NCBI RefSeq assembly: GCF_016808095.1
Contig: NC_068971.1
Span: forward strand, 8,382,501 to 8,446,500
Source of the DNA: Vigna angularis
Lineage: Eukaryota; Streptophyta; Magnoliopsida; Fabales; Fabaceae
Reading direction: 5' to 3'
Length of the DNA: 64,000 nucleotides
The position numbers and the translations under genes were made by a program. Each line of letters starts with the position of its first letter. Within the stretch, counting starts at the first letter, position 1. The notes beneath the pieces were generated by a model. The model did no database searches, was not told the origin of the DNA, and was given only the letters and a program-made list of their open reading frames with translations. Shown here piece by piece: positions 42,298-54,480 of this stretch.

Positions 42298-44352
42298 ATG
42301 GATAAATCTTGGATAACTAAGCCCTGAAATACAATTGAATACTCAATTGGTTTGCAAAAATTCTTAGATTTTGCTTTTGAGAATGGGGCCTCTGGAGACA
42401 CAATTCGATGTCCATGCCCCAAATGTGGGTTTGTGAAATGGCAAGCTAGAGGCATAGTTGAGGAGCACTTGATTTTAAAACAATTTCCCATAAATTATGT
42501 TATTTGGAATCTTCATGGTGAGAGGCAAAGACAAGATATTTCTAGAAATGAAGATGAGTCACAAGAGACATTTCATTTTGATAATCCAATGGAAACAATG
42601 ATAAATGAAGCATTTGGACATTATAGGCAAGAAGGTACTAATATAGGCATATCACAACCATTGGGTGAAGATGATGTTATTAATGAAAGGCCAAGGGAGA
42701 ATCATAATGAATTTAATGAGTTTCTCAATTACGGAAATCAAATATTGTGTGACGGGAGCAAGTACACAAAATTAGAGTTTGTAATCAAATTATATCATAT
42801 CAAGGTTTTGTGTGGATTAAGTGACAAGGCAATGACTATGATCCTAGATTTGCTAAGAGATGCATTTAGTGAAGCAAAGTTGCCTCTTTCTTTTTATGAG
42901 GCTAAGAAAATCATCAACAAACTTGGTCTTAACAATACCAAAATAGATGCATGTCCAAATCATTGTATGTTATATTTAAGAGATGATGAAAAGGATTTGC
43001 AAACATGAAAACATTGTGGTACATCTAGATGGAACCCAAAGAAGAAAAAAAAGCAACCTGCAAAAGTTTTACGTTACTTTCCTTTGAAACCAAGATTGCA
43101 AAGATTGTTTATGTGCTCTAAGACTGCAAAGCATATGAGATGGCATTCTTCAGAGAACAAGGATGGAGTTATAAGGCATCCAAGGGATGGTGAGGCATGG
43201 AAGACATTTAGTGTAATGCATCCTGAATTTGCTTTAGATCCTCGAAATGTCCGCTTAGGCCTTGCTAGTGATGGTTTTAATCCTTTTGGCACTATGAGTT
43301 CTACTTATAGTATTTGGCCAGTGTTTTTAATTCCATACAATCTTCCACCTTGGCTTTGTATGAAGCACACTTCATTGATCCTATCCATGATCATTCCAGG
43401 TAAGCAGATGCCTGGAAATAGTATTGATGTGTACTTACAACCCCTTGTGGATGAGTTACGTGAGCTATGGAATGATGGGGTGGAGACCTTTGATTCTTCA
43501 TTGAATGAAACTTTTAGAATGCGAGCAGCTCTTATATGGACAATTAGTGACTTTCCTGGCCTTGGTATTTTATCTGGTTGGAACACACACACAGGTTTAG
43601 CTTGCCCTACTTGTAACTTTGATGCAGAACCTTGTCGTCTTCCTCATAGTAGGAAGTGGTGTTTTATGGGACATCGTCGCTTTTTAAGTAGAAACCATAG
43701 ATTTAGATTGAATCGTGTTCGCTTTGATGGAAGCACTGAAGAACGAAATCCACCACTAAAATTATCAGGATCTGACATTTTTAGGCAAGTGGAAAATATT
43801 AATGTTACATTTGGGAGAGGAGTTCATTTGGATGGTAAAGGAAAAAGATGCAGACAAGAAGTTAAACAGTGGAATAAAAGAAGCATTTTTTTTGAACTTC
43901 CATATTGGGAGTCTAATTTGTTACGTCACAATTTAGACTTCATGCACATTGAAAAGAATGTATTTGACAATTTAATCTATACTTTGTTGAATGAAAAGCC
44001 TAAATCCAAAGACAATCTTAATGCAAGGAAAGATTTGAAGGAAATGGGCATAAGACAGGATCTTTGGCCAGATGATAATGGAAGATACCACCTTGCTTTG
44101 TTTTCACTAACTCGTGATACCAAAAGGTTGTTCCTCAAAACTTTGAAAAATGTTTTAGTACCTGATGGTTACTCAAGTAACATTTCTAGATGTGTTGATG
44201 ATGTTCAACATAAAATATCAGGACTAAAAAGTCACGATTGCCATATTATAATGGAGTAATTACTTCCGTTGGCAATGCGTAATTTGTTACCAAACCATGT
44301 CACTGCAACCTTGGTGGAGTTTTGCTCATTTTTTAAGGCCCTTTGTAGTAAA
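42298..44352 (+). pseudogene. CACTA transposase (Transposase_21 type), disrupted
   Basis: The reading frame starts MDKSWITKP at 42298 and is homologous to plant CACTA transposases. A Transposase-associated N-terminal region (CPCPKCGF, VEEHLILKQF) leads into the Transposase_21 domain: RHPRDGEAWK, LGLASDGFNPFG, YNLPPWLCMK, MPGNSIDVYLQPLVDELRELW, SGWNTHTGLACPTCN and HNLDFMHIEKNVFDNL. Three in-frame stops break it: TGA at 42325, TGA at 43006 (where the family has Cys in a CxxC-like motif), and TAA at 44257 (where Gln is expected). Homology runs on to about 44352 and then ends abruptly in subterminal sequence, so the C-terminal third is deleted. This copy cannot make transposase. Confidence 0.85.
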
Positions 44353-44364
44353 AGCTTAAATTGA

Positions 44365-44550
44365 ATATATAGAGGAGGTTTTTACCCTCCGCAGAAAACC
44401 CCCCGCAAATTGAATATGATACCAGGGGGCGAAAAAAACCCCCGCAGATAATTTGTGGCGACTCAAACTGCGGGGGTTTGAAAAAGCCCCGGAATTTATT
44501 TAGCGGAGGGTAAAAACCCCCGCAAATTGAAAAAAAAAACCCCTCTAAAT
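44365..44550. repeat. CACTA 3' subterminal repeats
   Basis: Direct and inverted copies of GCGGGGGTTT / AAACCCCCGC and CCCCGCAAATTGAA cluster near the end of the element. Such repeats are the usual binding sites of CACTA TnpA-type proteins. Confidence 0.7.
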
Positions 44551-44571
44551 AAGCTTTTTTTTGTAGTGATA

Positions 44572-46716
44572 TTTCGATAAAAACGGTTCAAAATGGTCCT
44601 TTTGGCTTACGGCGTTAAAAACATAACAGTGCAATTGCCTTCGTGACAAAAACTGAATGATGTGTACGGTTTTTTATTGTGTGGCAAGGTGAGGTGAATT
44701 GAGTTGGTAAGGTACATGGAAAAGTTAAAAAAATGAAGTTAATAGGTAAAAGAAAAGGGTTAGGGTTTGTGCAAAATCATGTGTAAAATTAGAAACCCCA
44801 ATTGCAATTTTCAAAATCAGAATCTCAATTCACAATTCACAAAATCATGTGCAAAATCAGAAACTCTAATTGCCAATTTACAATTCACAAAAAATCAGAA
44901 ACCTCGTCTTTCTCCCAACATTTCGGTAACCATCACCCCATTGTCTTCTTCTTCACCTCAAACACCCACAGCCAGAAAAAACCCATTCAAGGAGAAGGAA
45001 GAACGTTGAACAATAATTGAGAAAAAGAGCTGGTGGTAACGTTAGTGGAGTTCCTAGCCAACGAGGCGCCTTGGAAAAGATGCATCAACGTCGATGATCA
45101 CATTCGGCTCTGACGCTAAGGACTTCACGCCTGGCTTACTCGTCTCACTTAATTTGGAATTTATTTGTTTATAGATTGCTGTGTTAGAACCAATTTTGGT
45201 GGCTTATTTGGTGAATAATAGGGTGAATCTTCAAGAGGGATGTACTGTAACTTTATTAAGTGGTGTAATGAAGAAAAGATTGACGAAAGAGATGGTGAAA
45301 TTGTCAGAGAAAGGATAAAATTGTTAGTTGGAGTTCTGTGTGTTGTTATTGTGGTGAATATTTGACAATGTGGGTCTGCTTAGATTGAAGCTTAATGTTT
45401 ACGTTTAGGTGTAGGTGTTCATGTAATGTGAAGGTGAAACTCAATCTTTACGTTCAGGTGTTTATATGTAATGTTAAATTTAGTTTCCCCTTTGGTCAAA
45501 AAATGTGTAATGTGGTCCCCTTTTCAATTTAAAACTGTGTACTTGGTCCTAAATGGATATCAACGAAAAACACGTGAAAGGTATCTGGCTTAGTTTCTAC
45601 CATTAGTTTCCACCTCCAATCCACCATTTTTGTCCACCTCCACTCCACCAGCCACCTCCTCTCCACCATTAGTTTCCACCTCCAGTCCACCATCTCTATC
45701 CACCTCCACTCCATCATCCACTTCCTCTCCACCATTACTTTCCACCTCCACTCCACCCTCTATTTCCACCTCAAACCCTAACCCCCAAATCCAACAACAA
45801 GAACATCAAGTAAGTAGGCTAGGGTTAGCAACAATTACCTCACGTACGTACGCTCTTCAAATTTCACCTTTATGCTGTGTTCACTTGGACGTAATTCACT
45901 GTTTACGAGTATCAGCGAGCAATGGAAAGCAACGAAAGTCGTGTTCACTTGATGGAATCTGCGAGCGAGAAACGTGATTGAATTGCGGGATGAGCATGTT
46001 TTTGGTCACCTGCATGGTTGAGAAGATTTGGAGGGATCCGTAACATAATTACTCATGTGCCCCCCACATTTAAAAAATTTCCAACTCCACTATTGCATTG
46101 GAAGCTAATGTTTTATATAATATTTGGAAGCTGCAAGCTACTGTGCACTCACGCGAGTAACTCAAAGCTGTAATTTGCAGAAGAGATTCCTGAGCCTTTG
46201 CTTCAGACATTGAACAGTGAAGATTCACGCATGCATTATGAACAGTGCATACTTTGAAATAGCTTTTTCCAGTGTCGAAGAAGGATTAAATAGTGGTAGG
46301 TGTGGTTGTTGTTGTGTTTCTTGTAGAACCTACAAGAGCATTGTGTGGTTGTGTTAATTGAAGAAGCGAGACTAGCATTGGGTTGTGCAAGTTCAGGAGC
46401 TGCAAGTGCAAGTGTGTTTCAGTGCTGGTGGAAGAGAGAAAGCTAAGGTGAGCTTTGATTGTAGTTGTTTATAGCTTCTGTCTACCGTTTTTATGTTGTA
46501 AGTGATGGAGGTACATGAAGACATCAACTGGATCGGTGGAGGAGATGAAGAACACAGTCCTTGATGAAGAAGATGAGTGTGCGTGAAGGTGGAGAACAAG
46601 AACGGTGCCAACGTATTCGGATCAGAGAGGGCGTATCCGGTTACACGGTCAATGAAGAAATTGATGGCAAATTGTATCTGGTTACAGTCATGCGTATTCG
46701 GATACGACATGGTTTG
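44572..46716. other. MULE left interior
   Basis: The rest of the left TIR (to about 44690) is followed by low-complexity sequence. A pyrimidine-rich minisatellite of CCACCTCCACTCCACCA-type units lies at 45605-45775. GTATTCGGATAC / GTATCCGGTTAC palindrome-like words occur near 46610-46710. No convincing gene is seen; a 62-codon frame at 46561-46749 has no recognisable domain. Confidence 0.45.
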
Positions 46717-49700
46717 TGTAAGACCCTAGAACCTCATGAACTTACCTAGTTGTAAAAAGTTTAAGTTATAATGTAAAAATAAAGTGTTGTCAGACTTGAC
46801 ATGGTTTACTATTTTAATTATAACGTTTTATAGAAAATATAAATTTAGCTGATTCTTCTTTTATTGGATAGTACACTCAAAGAGCTTCGATTTGAGTACT
46901 CATACGCATATTTTCGACTTCGGTAAGGGGGTCACCCGGACTGTCCAAGTTGCGGTAAATTTTGCTGCTGGGGATTTGCATGAGCAGTAAAAATTTTTTT
47001 GGATTGTAGGCAATGTGAGCTGGCTTGGCTGCGGTTCCTTTTGTGAGAATATTTTGGGGACCCTTTCAGACATTCCCTCCATGTTTTGGGGCTGGAAAGG
47101 AGTATGGGGCATTGTTTTATTCAATTATCATTGCTAAATAACAATTCCATGGGTCCTAGTGTGTCTAGGAATCATTTCCTTTAATTCCAAAGCTGAATGA
47201 GTGTTTTGGACAGCAGAGAAAGGCCCTTAGCTAGAGTATTTCGAAATTTCTAAGTGTGCTAAGTGTGGAGGTTGTCTTGACCTGTGAAAGAAGAGAGGGA
47301 TTCCAAGAAACTAGAGTTCTACCAAGGTTGTGGAAGAGATCAAGTTAAAGTGTTCAAGGCAAAAGGTAAGGGGGTTTAACTTGGGATATAACATAGTGTA
47401 TGATGGGTAGAAAGTAACCATATAAACTGTTTCATGCTTTCTTCCTTGTGTGTTGAGATTAAATTTAACATGTTGAAGCATGTGTTTTTCTTCTTGGTTG
47501 TGAGTTTTATGAGTTTGAATATAACATGAGTTTTGGATATAAAACGCAGAATCTAAAACTGAACTGTTGCGATTGTTCCCAGATTTATTTGAGACCCTTC
47601 CCGATATCCAAATCCGTTTTATGAGTAGTCAAATTAAATATAATTGAGTCTAGTTTACAGAAAATCAAGCATTAACTCAATTGGAGTTCGGTAGAGAGAG
47701 TAATGAGTAAAAGAGTCATCAAAGGTCAAAGCTGAACATACCTGAGCGTGATTAATGTTTCCGAGTTTTAATGATGTTACTGCAGCTAGCCCTGTAGTCC
47801 CAAAATTTACATTCATATGTCCAAGGAAAGATATTTGAGTCTAGTTTCCAGGAAATCAAGAATCAACTCAATTGGAGTTCAGTAGAGAGAGTAATGAGCA
47901 AAAGAGTCATCAAAGGTCAAAGCTGAACATACCTGAGCGTGATAAATGTTTCCGAGTTTTAATGTTGTTACTGCAGCTATCCCTGTAGTCCAAAAATTTA
48001 CATTTATATGTCCAAGGAAATATATTTGAGTCTAGTTTCCAGGAAATCACGAATCAACTCAATTGGAGTTCAGTAGAGAAAGTAATGAGCAAAAGAGTCA
48101 TCAAAGGTCAAAGCTGAACATACCTGAGCATGATTAATGTTTCCGAGTTTTAATGATGTTACTGCAGCTAGCCCTGTAGTCCAAAAATTTAGATTTATAT
48201 GTCCAAGGAAAGATATTTGAGTTTAGTTTCCAGGAAATCAAGAATCAACTCAATTGGAGTTCGGTAGAGAGAGTAATGAGCAAAAGAGTCATCAAAGGTC
48301 AAAGCTGAACATACCTGAGCGTGATTAATGTTTCCGAGTTTTAATGATGTTACTGCAGCTAGCCATGTAGTCCAAAAATTTAGATTTATATGTCCAAGGA
48401 AAGATATTTGAGTCTAGTTTCCAGGAAATCAAGAATCAACGCAATTGGAGTTCGGTAGAGAGAGTAATGAGCAAAAGAGTCATCAAAGGTCAAAGCTGAA
48501 CATACCTGAGCGTGATTAATGTTTCCGAGATTTAATGATTTTACTGCAGCTATCCCGGTAGTCCAAAAATTTAGATTTATATGTACAAAGAAATATATGT
48601 GAGTCTAGTTTCCAGGAAATCAAGAATCAACTCAATTGGAGTTCGGTAGAGAGAGTAATGAGCAAACGAGTCATCAAAGGTCAAAGCTGAACATACCTGA
48701 GCGTGATTAATGTTTCCGCGTTTTAATGATGTTACTGCAGCTAGCCCTGTAGTCCAAAAATTTAGATTTATATGTCCAAGGAAATATATTTGAGTCTAGT
48801 TTCCAACAAAGCAAGAACCAACTTAATTGGAGTTTGGTAGAGAGATTTATGAGTAAAACAGTCAGCAAAGGTTAAAACTGAGAAGACCAGAGCGTGGTGA
48901 AAGTTTCCGCTTTTTAATAATTCTACTGCAGCTAGCCCTGTAGTCCAAAAATTTAGATTTATATGTCCAAAGAAAGATATTTGAGTCTAGTTTCCAATAA
49001 AAAAGAAATGAACTCATTTGAAGTTATGTACAGAGAATTATGAGTAAAATAACAAGCAAAGGTCAGTGTGGACAACATTCAATTTTTTACTCGTTGGGAA
49101 TACTTATCTACACTCTTTGGCCAAGAGTGTGGGTAAGAGGGTATTGAGAATCCTCTTCCATTGTTGGAAGAGGAAAGAATGAATTATGAGAATGAGAGGA
49201 CTGAAAGAGATTGAGGTTCGAGTGTGATGGTGAAACTGTGAGAGCAAGCGTTCTGTCATTTCCTTAGAATTCTTGTCGAATCAATGGTGTTCGTATTGCG
49301 ATACGATAGTGTGTTGAGTCTCTGCGGAGACTGAGATTCGAGTGTCACCCTTTCCTCGTGCGCGGGGACTAGAGGGGGTTGAATGTCTCGCCCAACGACT
49401 TCGGCTCGTGTGAGTATAGTGCTCGGTGGGTGCGCCTAACCGAAGTTTTTACTCGTAATTCCTTGAGAGGTCGGGGAGATAGGTCTGAAGTTGCGATGGA
49501 GGACGGCTCGAATCGCCCTGTTTTGCGAAACAGGTTTGATACGACAAAATTCAAGGAAACAACAGAAGCTTGAGTAAATGATTGAGTTGTGAGCTTAATC
49601 TTGTGATGTATTGTAATATTATGATCTTGATAGTCTGAGTGGTGATGGTCTGAGTTACGAGTTGAACATTGTGTTGTATTGTAAGGTTGTGACTAGGATA

Positions 49701-50093
49701 ATCTAAGTTATGATATTTTGATATTTAAATTATATGCTATGTTAGGTTCCTCGTTACTCACCCTGAAATGTTGTGGTTGTGGTTTCCACCTACGATGATC
49801 GTACTTGTACGGGAGTAGATGGCGTTGCAGATGAGGCAGAGATGAAGTAGCACGACGAGAGTTATGGGAATGACTATGGGGGACTTATCATGTTTTAAGT
49901 AATTTTATGTTTTTGAATATTGAATTTGATATTTGTAAGGTTTTAACTTTATGTTGTAAGACGCTTAAACTTTATGTTGTAAGACGCTTAAACTTTTGAT
50001 GGTTTATTTCTACGATGTTAATTGAAAAAAAAAATTGGCGTAAAAGTTTTGATTTCGTTATTTTCTAGTGGCACCCTGATAAGGGGTGTTACA
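46717..50093 (+). repeat. Ty3/gypsy (Tekay/Del-like) 5' LTR
   Basis: It starts TGTAAGACCCTAGAACC and ends GGGGTGTTACA, directly followed by a tRNA-Met primer site. Phrases such as GTTCCTCGTTACTCACCC and GTAGATGGCGTTGCAG are typical of legume Tekay-type LTRs. It contains a 191-bp tandem array. No matching 3' LTR in the same orientation is present, so the element is truncated or was captured by the MULE. Confidence 0.7.
47580..49060 (+). repeat. 191-bp tandem repeat array inside the LTR
   Basis: About 7.5 copies are present. The phrase GAGTCTAGTTTCCAGGAAAT recurs at 47646, 47837, 48028, 48219, 48410, 48601, 48792 and 48983, exactly 191 bp apart each time. The outer copies are the most divergent. 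Confidence 0.9.
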
Positions 50094-50095
50094 TT

Positions 50096-50107
50096 TGGTA
50101 TCAGAGC
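50096..50107 (+). other. Primer binding site, tRNA-Met
   Basis: TGGTATCAGAGC lies two bases after the LTR end and is the standard initiator tRNA-Met primer site. Confidence 0.85.
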
Positions 50108-50225
50108 TTAGGTTTTAAAAAAAAAATCTCTTTGGGGCTTTTGGGGAGTGAGCTCGACTAGTACGCTGACGTAATTTTGATATTCTTTGTGTGGTTATTT
50201 TCCTTGCTTATCTTTTTCATTATAA

Positions 50226-50963
50226 ATGAAAAGGATGTCGGGACGACCAAGAAATCCTACTCCAGTAGATGCTACTGCAGAGCTGGCGCAAGCAATGCGG
50301 CAGATTGCTCAGGTTTTGCAAGCACAACAGGCACAACAGGCTGAGTATGGAGTACAGGTTTTGCAAGCACAACAGGCACAACAGGCACAACAAGCGCGTC
50401 GTCAGCAGGTTGGGCCTCGTGTACAGGTTGATCTGAATCAGAATATGGAGTACATTCCTAAAGAGCCTACCTATCAGGAGTATAGAGACCCAACTCCACC
50501 ATCACCTCCTCCATCCGTGGATGAGTATAGTCCAGGGCAGACTCAATCTGTGTCATCCGTTCCATCTGGAGGAACATCATCTTCACGAGGTTCCAAAAGG
50601 AAGGAACCTATGGTCGATGTGATAGATGCGCAATTTGACAAGTTGACCACCAGCCTCGATGGATTCACAAATGTACCTAACTCTACAAATGTTCACTTCG
50701 ATGTAATTTCTGGTGCTGCGGTGCGTCAAGTCACAGCAATGGAAGATAGAAATCAAATACTATGTCGCAGCTCCACATACACATACACAGAGGGCGACAT
50801 TTATGAGATGTTGAGTGCTATGAATATTGCTGATGAAAACTTGCTCGATCAATGTTATGATTTCTTATGTTCAAACCCCACATGTACAAAGAGGTTAATG
50901 GGACTTCCACCGCACAAGAGGTGGAACAAGTTATGTAAAATGATATCGGGTGGTGAATGTTAG
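50226..50963 (+). CDS. Chimeric ORF: Tekay-like Gag N-terminus joined to a Myb/SANT-like protein C-terminus
   Basis: The 245-aa frame begins like a Tekay/Del gag (MSGRPRNPTPVDATAEL, with Gln/Ala-rich repeats to about residue 60). The expected gag core is absent. From about residue 80 the protein is Pro/Ser-rich, then has a nuclear-signal-like SSRGSKRKEP. It ends in DENLLDQCYDFLCSNP and LPPHKRWNKLCKM, which resembles the C-terminal region of plant Myb/SANT-like proteins associated with transposons. Two sources therefore appear to be fused in one open frame of 738 bp. The fusion point, near the QAQQAQQ repeats, is inferred. It follows the tRNA-Met PBS by 119 bp and would be transcribed from the upstream LTR. 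Confidence 0.5.
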   Translation: MKRMSGRPRNPTPVDATAELAQAMRQIAQVLQAQQAQQAEYGVQVLQAQQAQQAQQARRQQVGPRVQVDLNQNMEYIPKEPTYQEYRDPTPPSPPPSVDEYSPGQTQSVSSVPSGGTSSSRGSKRKEPMVDVIDAQFDKLTTSLDGFTNVPNSTNVHFDVISGAAVRQVTAMEDRNQILCRSSTYTYTEGDIYEMLSAMNIADENLLDQCYDFLCSNPTCTKRLMGLPPHKRWNKLCKMISGGEC

Positions 50964-51162
50964 AATGTTTTCCTTACTTTGTAGTCATGTTTCTCAATTA
51001 TACTATTACATCTTGGCCTTCATCATGTTCAATATTGAAGTTAATGTTATGGTTATCATCTAATGATTTGTCTTTAATTATTGTAATTATTAATATATTG
51101 TAATTTGTTATGACTTAACTTGTGCATGTTTTTATGTATGGTTTTGTTGAAGAAATTGTTAA

Positions 51163-52311
51163 ATGGCCTCATCATCAAGCAAAAGGCCTACAAAAAATCG
51201 TAAGGGAAAAGAATCTGTAACTCAGGCAGAAGATGCAGCCGATGTCCGACCATCTATTGCAGAACAATTAGATCAGCGTTGTTTCTTCAGTCATAGCCAT
51301 CAGATGGAAAACTACGGAGCTGAGTTCTACACAAGGAATATTGTTGTGCCAAAAATAATGAATTTTGAATCATTTGCCGGTTCAAACTTATTTTTTACTC
51401 ATCATCTTCTGTTTCAAGGAGTGGTTGAATTTGTGACGTTGCAAGCACCCTTCTATCCGGATTTGATCAAAGTTTTTTATTCAAATCTAAAGATTTTTGG
51501 TAATGGATATTTGGTCAGTGAGGTCAACAAGACAAGAAATCGATTGAAACCTGCTGATTGGTTGAATGTTGCTAATATGAAGTATGAGGGCCAACAATTG
51601 TGTTATTCAACTATCCCAGACGACTTTCCCTATGATCGGGATATGGCATTAGCTACTATGGTTAGACCAGAAATGCAGGGTGAACGTGTTAAAACAGTTG
51701 GATCTTTGAATATTAATGATAGACTTCTGCATTATGTTATTGTGCACATGTTGACTCCACGACCTGCAAATTTTGCAAGGGTATTGCAGGAGAATATCTT
51801 TATGATATGGGTGCTTAAAAATAATATAGCTATCAATTGGCCTCATCACATCATGCAACATATGCTTAAATGCAAGGCCGGTGACACACCCCTTCCGTAC
51901 GGTGTCCTTATCACCCAAATCATGCAATATTGTGGAGTGAATGTTGATGCCAATGTCAGCACTCATATTGGGACCAGAGATCATTTTTCAATTAATTCTT
52001 TGAAGAGGTTGAATATTGTTAATGTCAACGGTGTTTGGCAACACGATGTCGGCGATGATGAAGAAGAAGAGCAACCACACCATCATGCCAACCCTGTGGA
52101 ACCTCCTCCACATCTTTCAAATCCTAATATGATGACTCAAATGTGGGAACGGGTACAAGACTTGCAACACAGAATGCAGGGTATGGAACAAATGCAGGTG
52201 CGGGTTTAGCATATTGAAGATAACTTGACAAACCTATCTCTCGACATGAACCGACAATTTGCTCACCTGAATGAAAATGTTAACTTAATTCTTCACCGGT
52301 TAGATGATTAA
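51163..52311 (+). pseudogene. 'Putative plant transposon protein' ORF with one premature stop
   Basis: It begins MASSSSKRPTKNRKGKE, a basic and probably nuclear-targeting start. The conserved domain of the legume family annotated as putative plant transposon protein follows: YPDLIKVFYSNLKIFGNGYL, VSEVNKTRNRLKPADWLNVA, HMLTPRPANFARVLQEN, KAGDTPLPYGVLITQIM. An acidic, His-rich linker and a C-terminal coiled coil come last. The TAG at 52207-52209 sits where Gln is expected; the frame then continues (HIEDNLTNLSLDMNRQFAHL) to a natural TAA at 52309-52311. The solo LTR begins at the very next base. The biochemical function of the family is unknown. A product truncated by 34 residues may still be made. 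Confidence 0.65.
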
Positions 52312-52799
52312 TGTAACACCCTACTATTTTAAAGGGTATTACTGATAGTAGAGACTAAATTAATTTGATATCTCTTATAAACAATCAAACTTTATTTCAT
52401 TTAATCCAAAGTACAATGCCAAACTTACAAACTTTAAACAATATAGTCTTCACCATTGAAATTTCAACTTATAAGTTTTACACAACATAATCTTCCCAAT
52501 ACAAATTTATTCTTTTTACAAAAATCCCTGAAAGTTTTTTCCCCGCATCTCTCTCATCTCTAAGCTTGTTCAACCGCATCTGCAACATTATCTAATCACA
52601 TATAACATGAGTTTATATGATCATAGTACAAACAAATAAGGGTAAGCCAACCTTATCATAAAATCATTAAACTTGTAATAAAAATATTTTAATCACGTAT
52701 TTCTGCAATTGATAAAATATCATTATTCCGATGTCATTAATTCGTCATTATCAAAGTCATCTTTCCCATTTCCATAAATCTTACAAGTGTACCATGCTT

Positions 52800-52990
52800 A
52801 CTCATGAAGCCTTATGGTCAGACCGCTCTCTGCCTGCTTCCTTAAGCCTCACTTATATACTATGTCTTACTTTCTGAAGCCTTATGGTCAGACCCCTCTC
52901 TGCCTGCTTCTATATAACTTACGAATCATATGTTTATGTCAAAGCCTTATGGTCAGACTACTTTCTGCCTGCTTTCATAAACCTCAGGTG
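52800..52990. repeat. About 60-bp tandem repeats in the solo LTR
   Basis: GAAGCCTTATGGTCAGAC followed by TCTGCCTGCTTC occurs three times (about 52807, 52877 and 52941). Confidence 0.7.
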
Positions 52991-54005
52991 TTACTTTGCT
53001 CATACCAAACTCTCATAGTATAACTCGAACATACTACTCCCGGTAGTAAACATCATTTCATAAGTAATGATTTCTCATATCCACTCCAACATTTCATAAA
53101 ACCAACAATTCATACCCTCTTATCCACCTAACTCAATCATGTTCATTCTTTAATCAAGAATTCATAATAACCCGTTTTGGTATCAATAAATTAAACATAT
53201 TACCATATATTATGCTTCATATTATAAACTCATTTTGCCCATAACGAGTATGACTCAACATATTTTCACCAAACAAAGATCATGGATCAACCAAAATATA
53301 TCAACATATCGTAGGAACTACATATTAAAGTCTAGGCTCAATGTAATAATAAATAAAATATATATGAAATTTTTACCATGATAATATTATGCATCTACAA
53401 TCAACTTGTTTTATTTTATTTTCATCCTAGTAGAAATTTTTCTTTACTCCAATTGGTCACCGGAGAGGACCCAGATGTCTGAACGCATCAAACTCACCTT
53501 CGACGCCAGCACATATGACTAGTCACAACTGACTGGACCAGGCCAGGGCTGCTCTATGATCAGAGATGTGCCAACTCAGGTTTTTAAGGTTCCTCTATCC
53601 TACCAACAAACGGAGGCCCTCAATAATTAATCAATTTATTTATTTAATTTATCTACCTTGTTGCCTTATGCTCTAAATCTAAAATGCCTAATTTTAATAT
53701 TTTTACTTCCTCTCACAACAACCTCAAACAGTATCTGTATATCTATTTAATACTCATATATAAGCAATTACAGAACCCTTACTCCAGACCTTCCAACAAG
53801 ATCAATTTCAGCCAACAAACTCATTCAATAAATTCATCGCATCTCAACATGTACAATTTAACAGTTTCAGTTATAACACCCAATATAATAAAAGTCATAA
53901 AACAGTTTCGCAAGAGAACACCAGTTCAACATTCGTATATTTATAAATTCATACAAAAATAATTAGTTGCCCTTACCATCAAAATAATATTAATATAAAA
54001 ATTCA

Positions 54006-54480
54006 GGGGAAACAAGAAGTTGAATCTGGCAGAGCCGGTTAGACAACTTCTCATCCTTCCACAAAGATGCAATAAAAAAAATAGATAAGACAATAAAATT
54101 TATGGGGAAACAAGAAGTTGAATCTGGCAGAGCCGGTTAGACAACTTCTAATCCATCCAAAAATACAATATAATTAAATAACACGAACATTAACATGTCT
54201 GGGGAAACAAGAAGTTGAATCTGGCAGAGCCGGTTAGACAACTTCTAATCCATCCAAAAATACAATATAATTAAATAACACGAACATTAACATGTCTGGG
54301 GAAACAAGAAGTTGAATCTGGCAGAGCCGGTTAGACAACTTCTAATCCATCCAAAAATACAATATAAATAAATAAGGAAAGCAATAAAATGTTTGGGGAA
54401 ACAAGAAATTGAATCTGGCAGAGCCGGTTAGACAATTTCTAATCCTTCCAAAATACAAAAATAAACAAATAATAACATAC
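54006..54480. repeat. 97-bp tandem repeats in the solo LTR, 5 copies
   Basis: GGGGAAACAAGAAGTTGAAT, then CTGGCAGAGCCGGTTAGACA, recurs at 54006, 54104, 54201, 54298 and 54395. Each unit contains the inverted words AGAAGTTG/CAACTTCT. Confidence 0.85.

Larger units (their letters stand above)
37540..44568 (+). mobile_element. CACTA (En/Spm) DNA transposon
   Basis: The left end CACTACAAAAAAAATCTTAT and right end (complement CACTACAAAAAAAAGCTTAT) form TIRs of about 29 bp with one mismatch. The flanking 3-bp duplication is ATA (37537-37539 and 44569-44571). Subterminal repeats rich in GGGGGTTT/AACCCCC occur at both ends. It carries a decayed transposase on the plus strand. Joining the flanks across one ATA recreates the MULE terminal sequence as seen at 56011 and 58683. 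Confidence 0.9.

Noticed and set aside
45529..45977. Protein-like frames over the CCACCTCC minisatellite
   Set aside because: Repeat translation (Ser/Thr/Pro on one strand, Trp/Arg/Met on the other).
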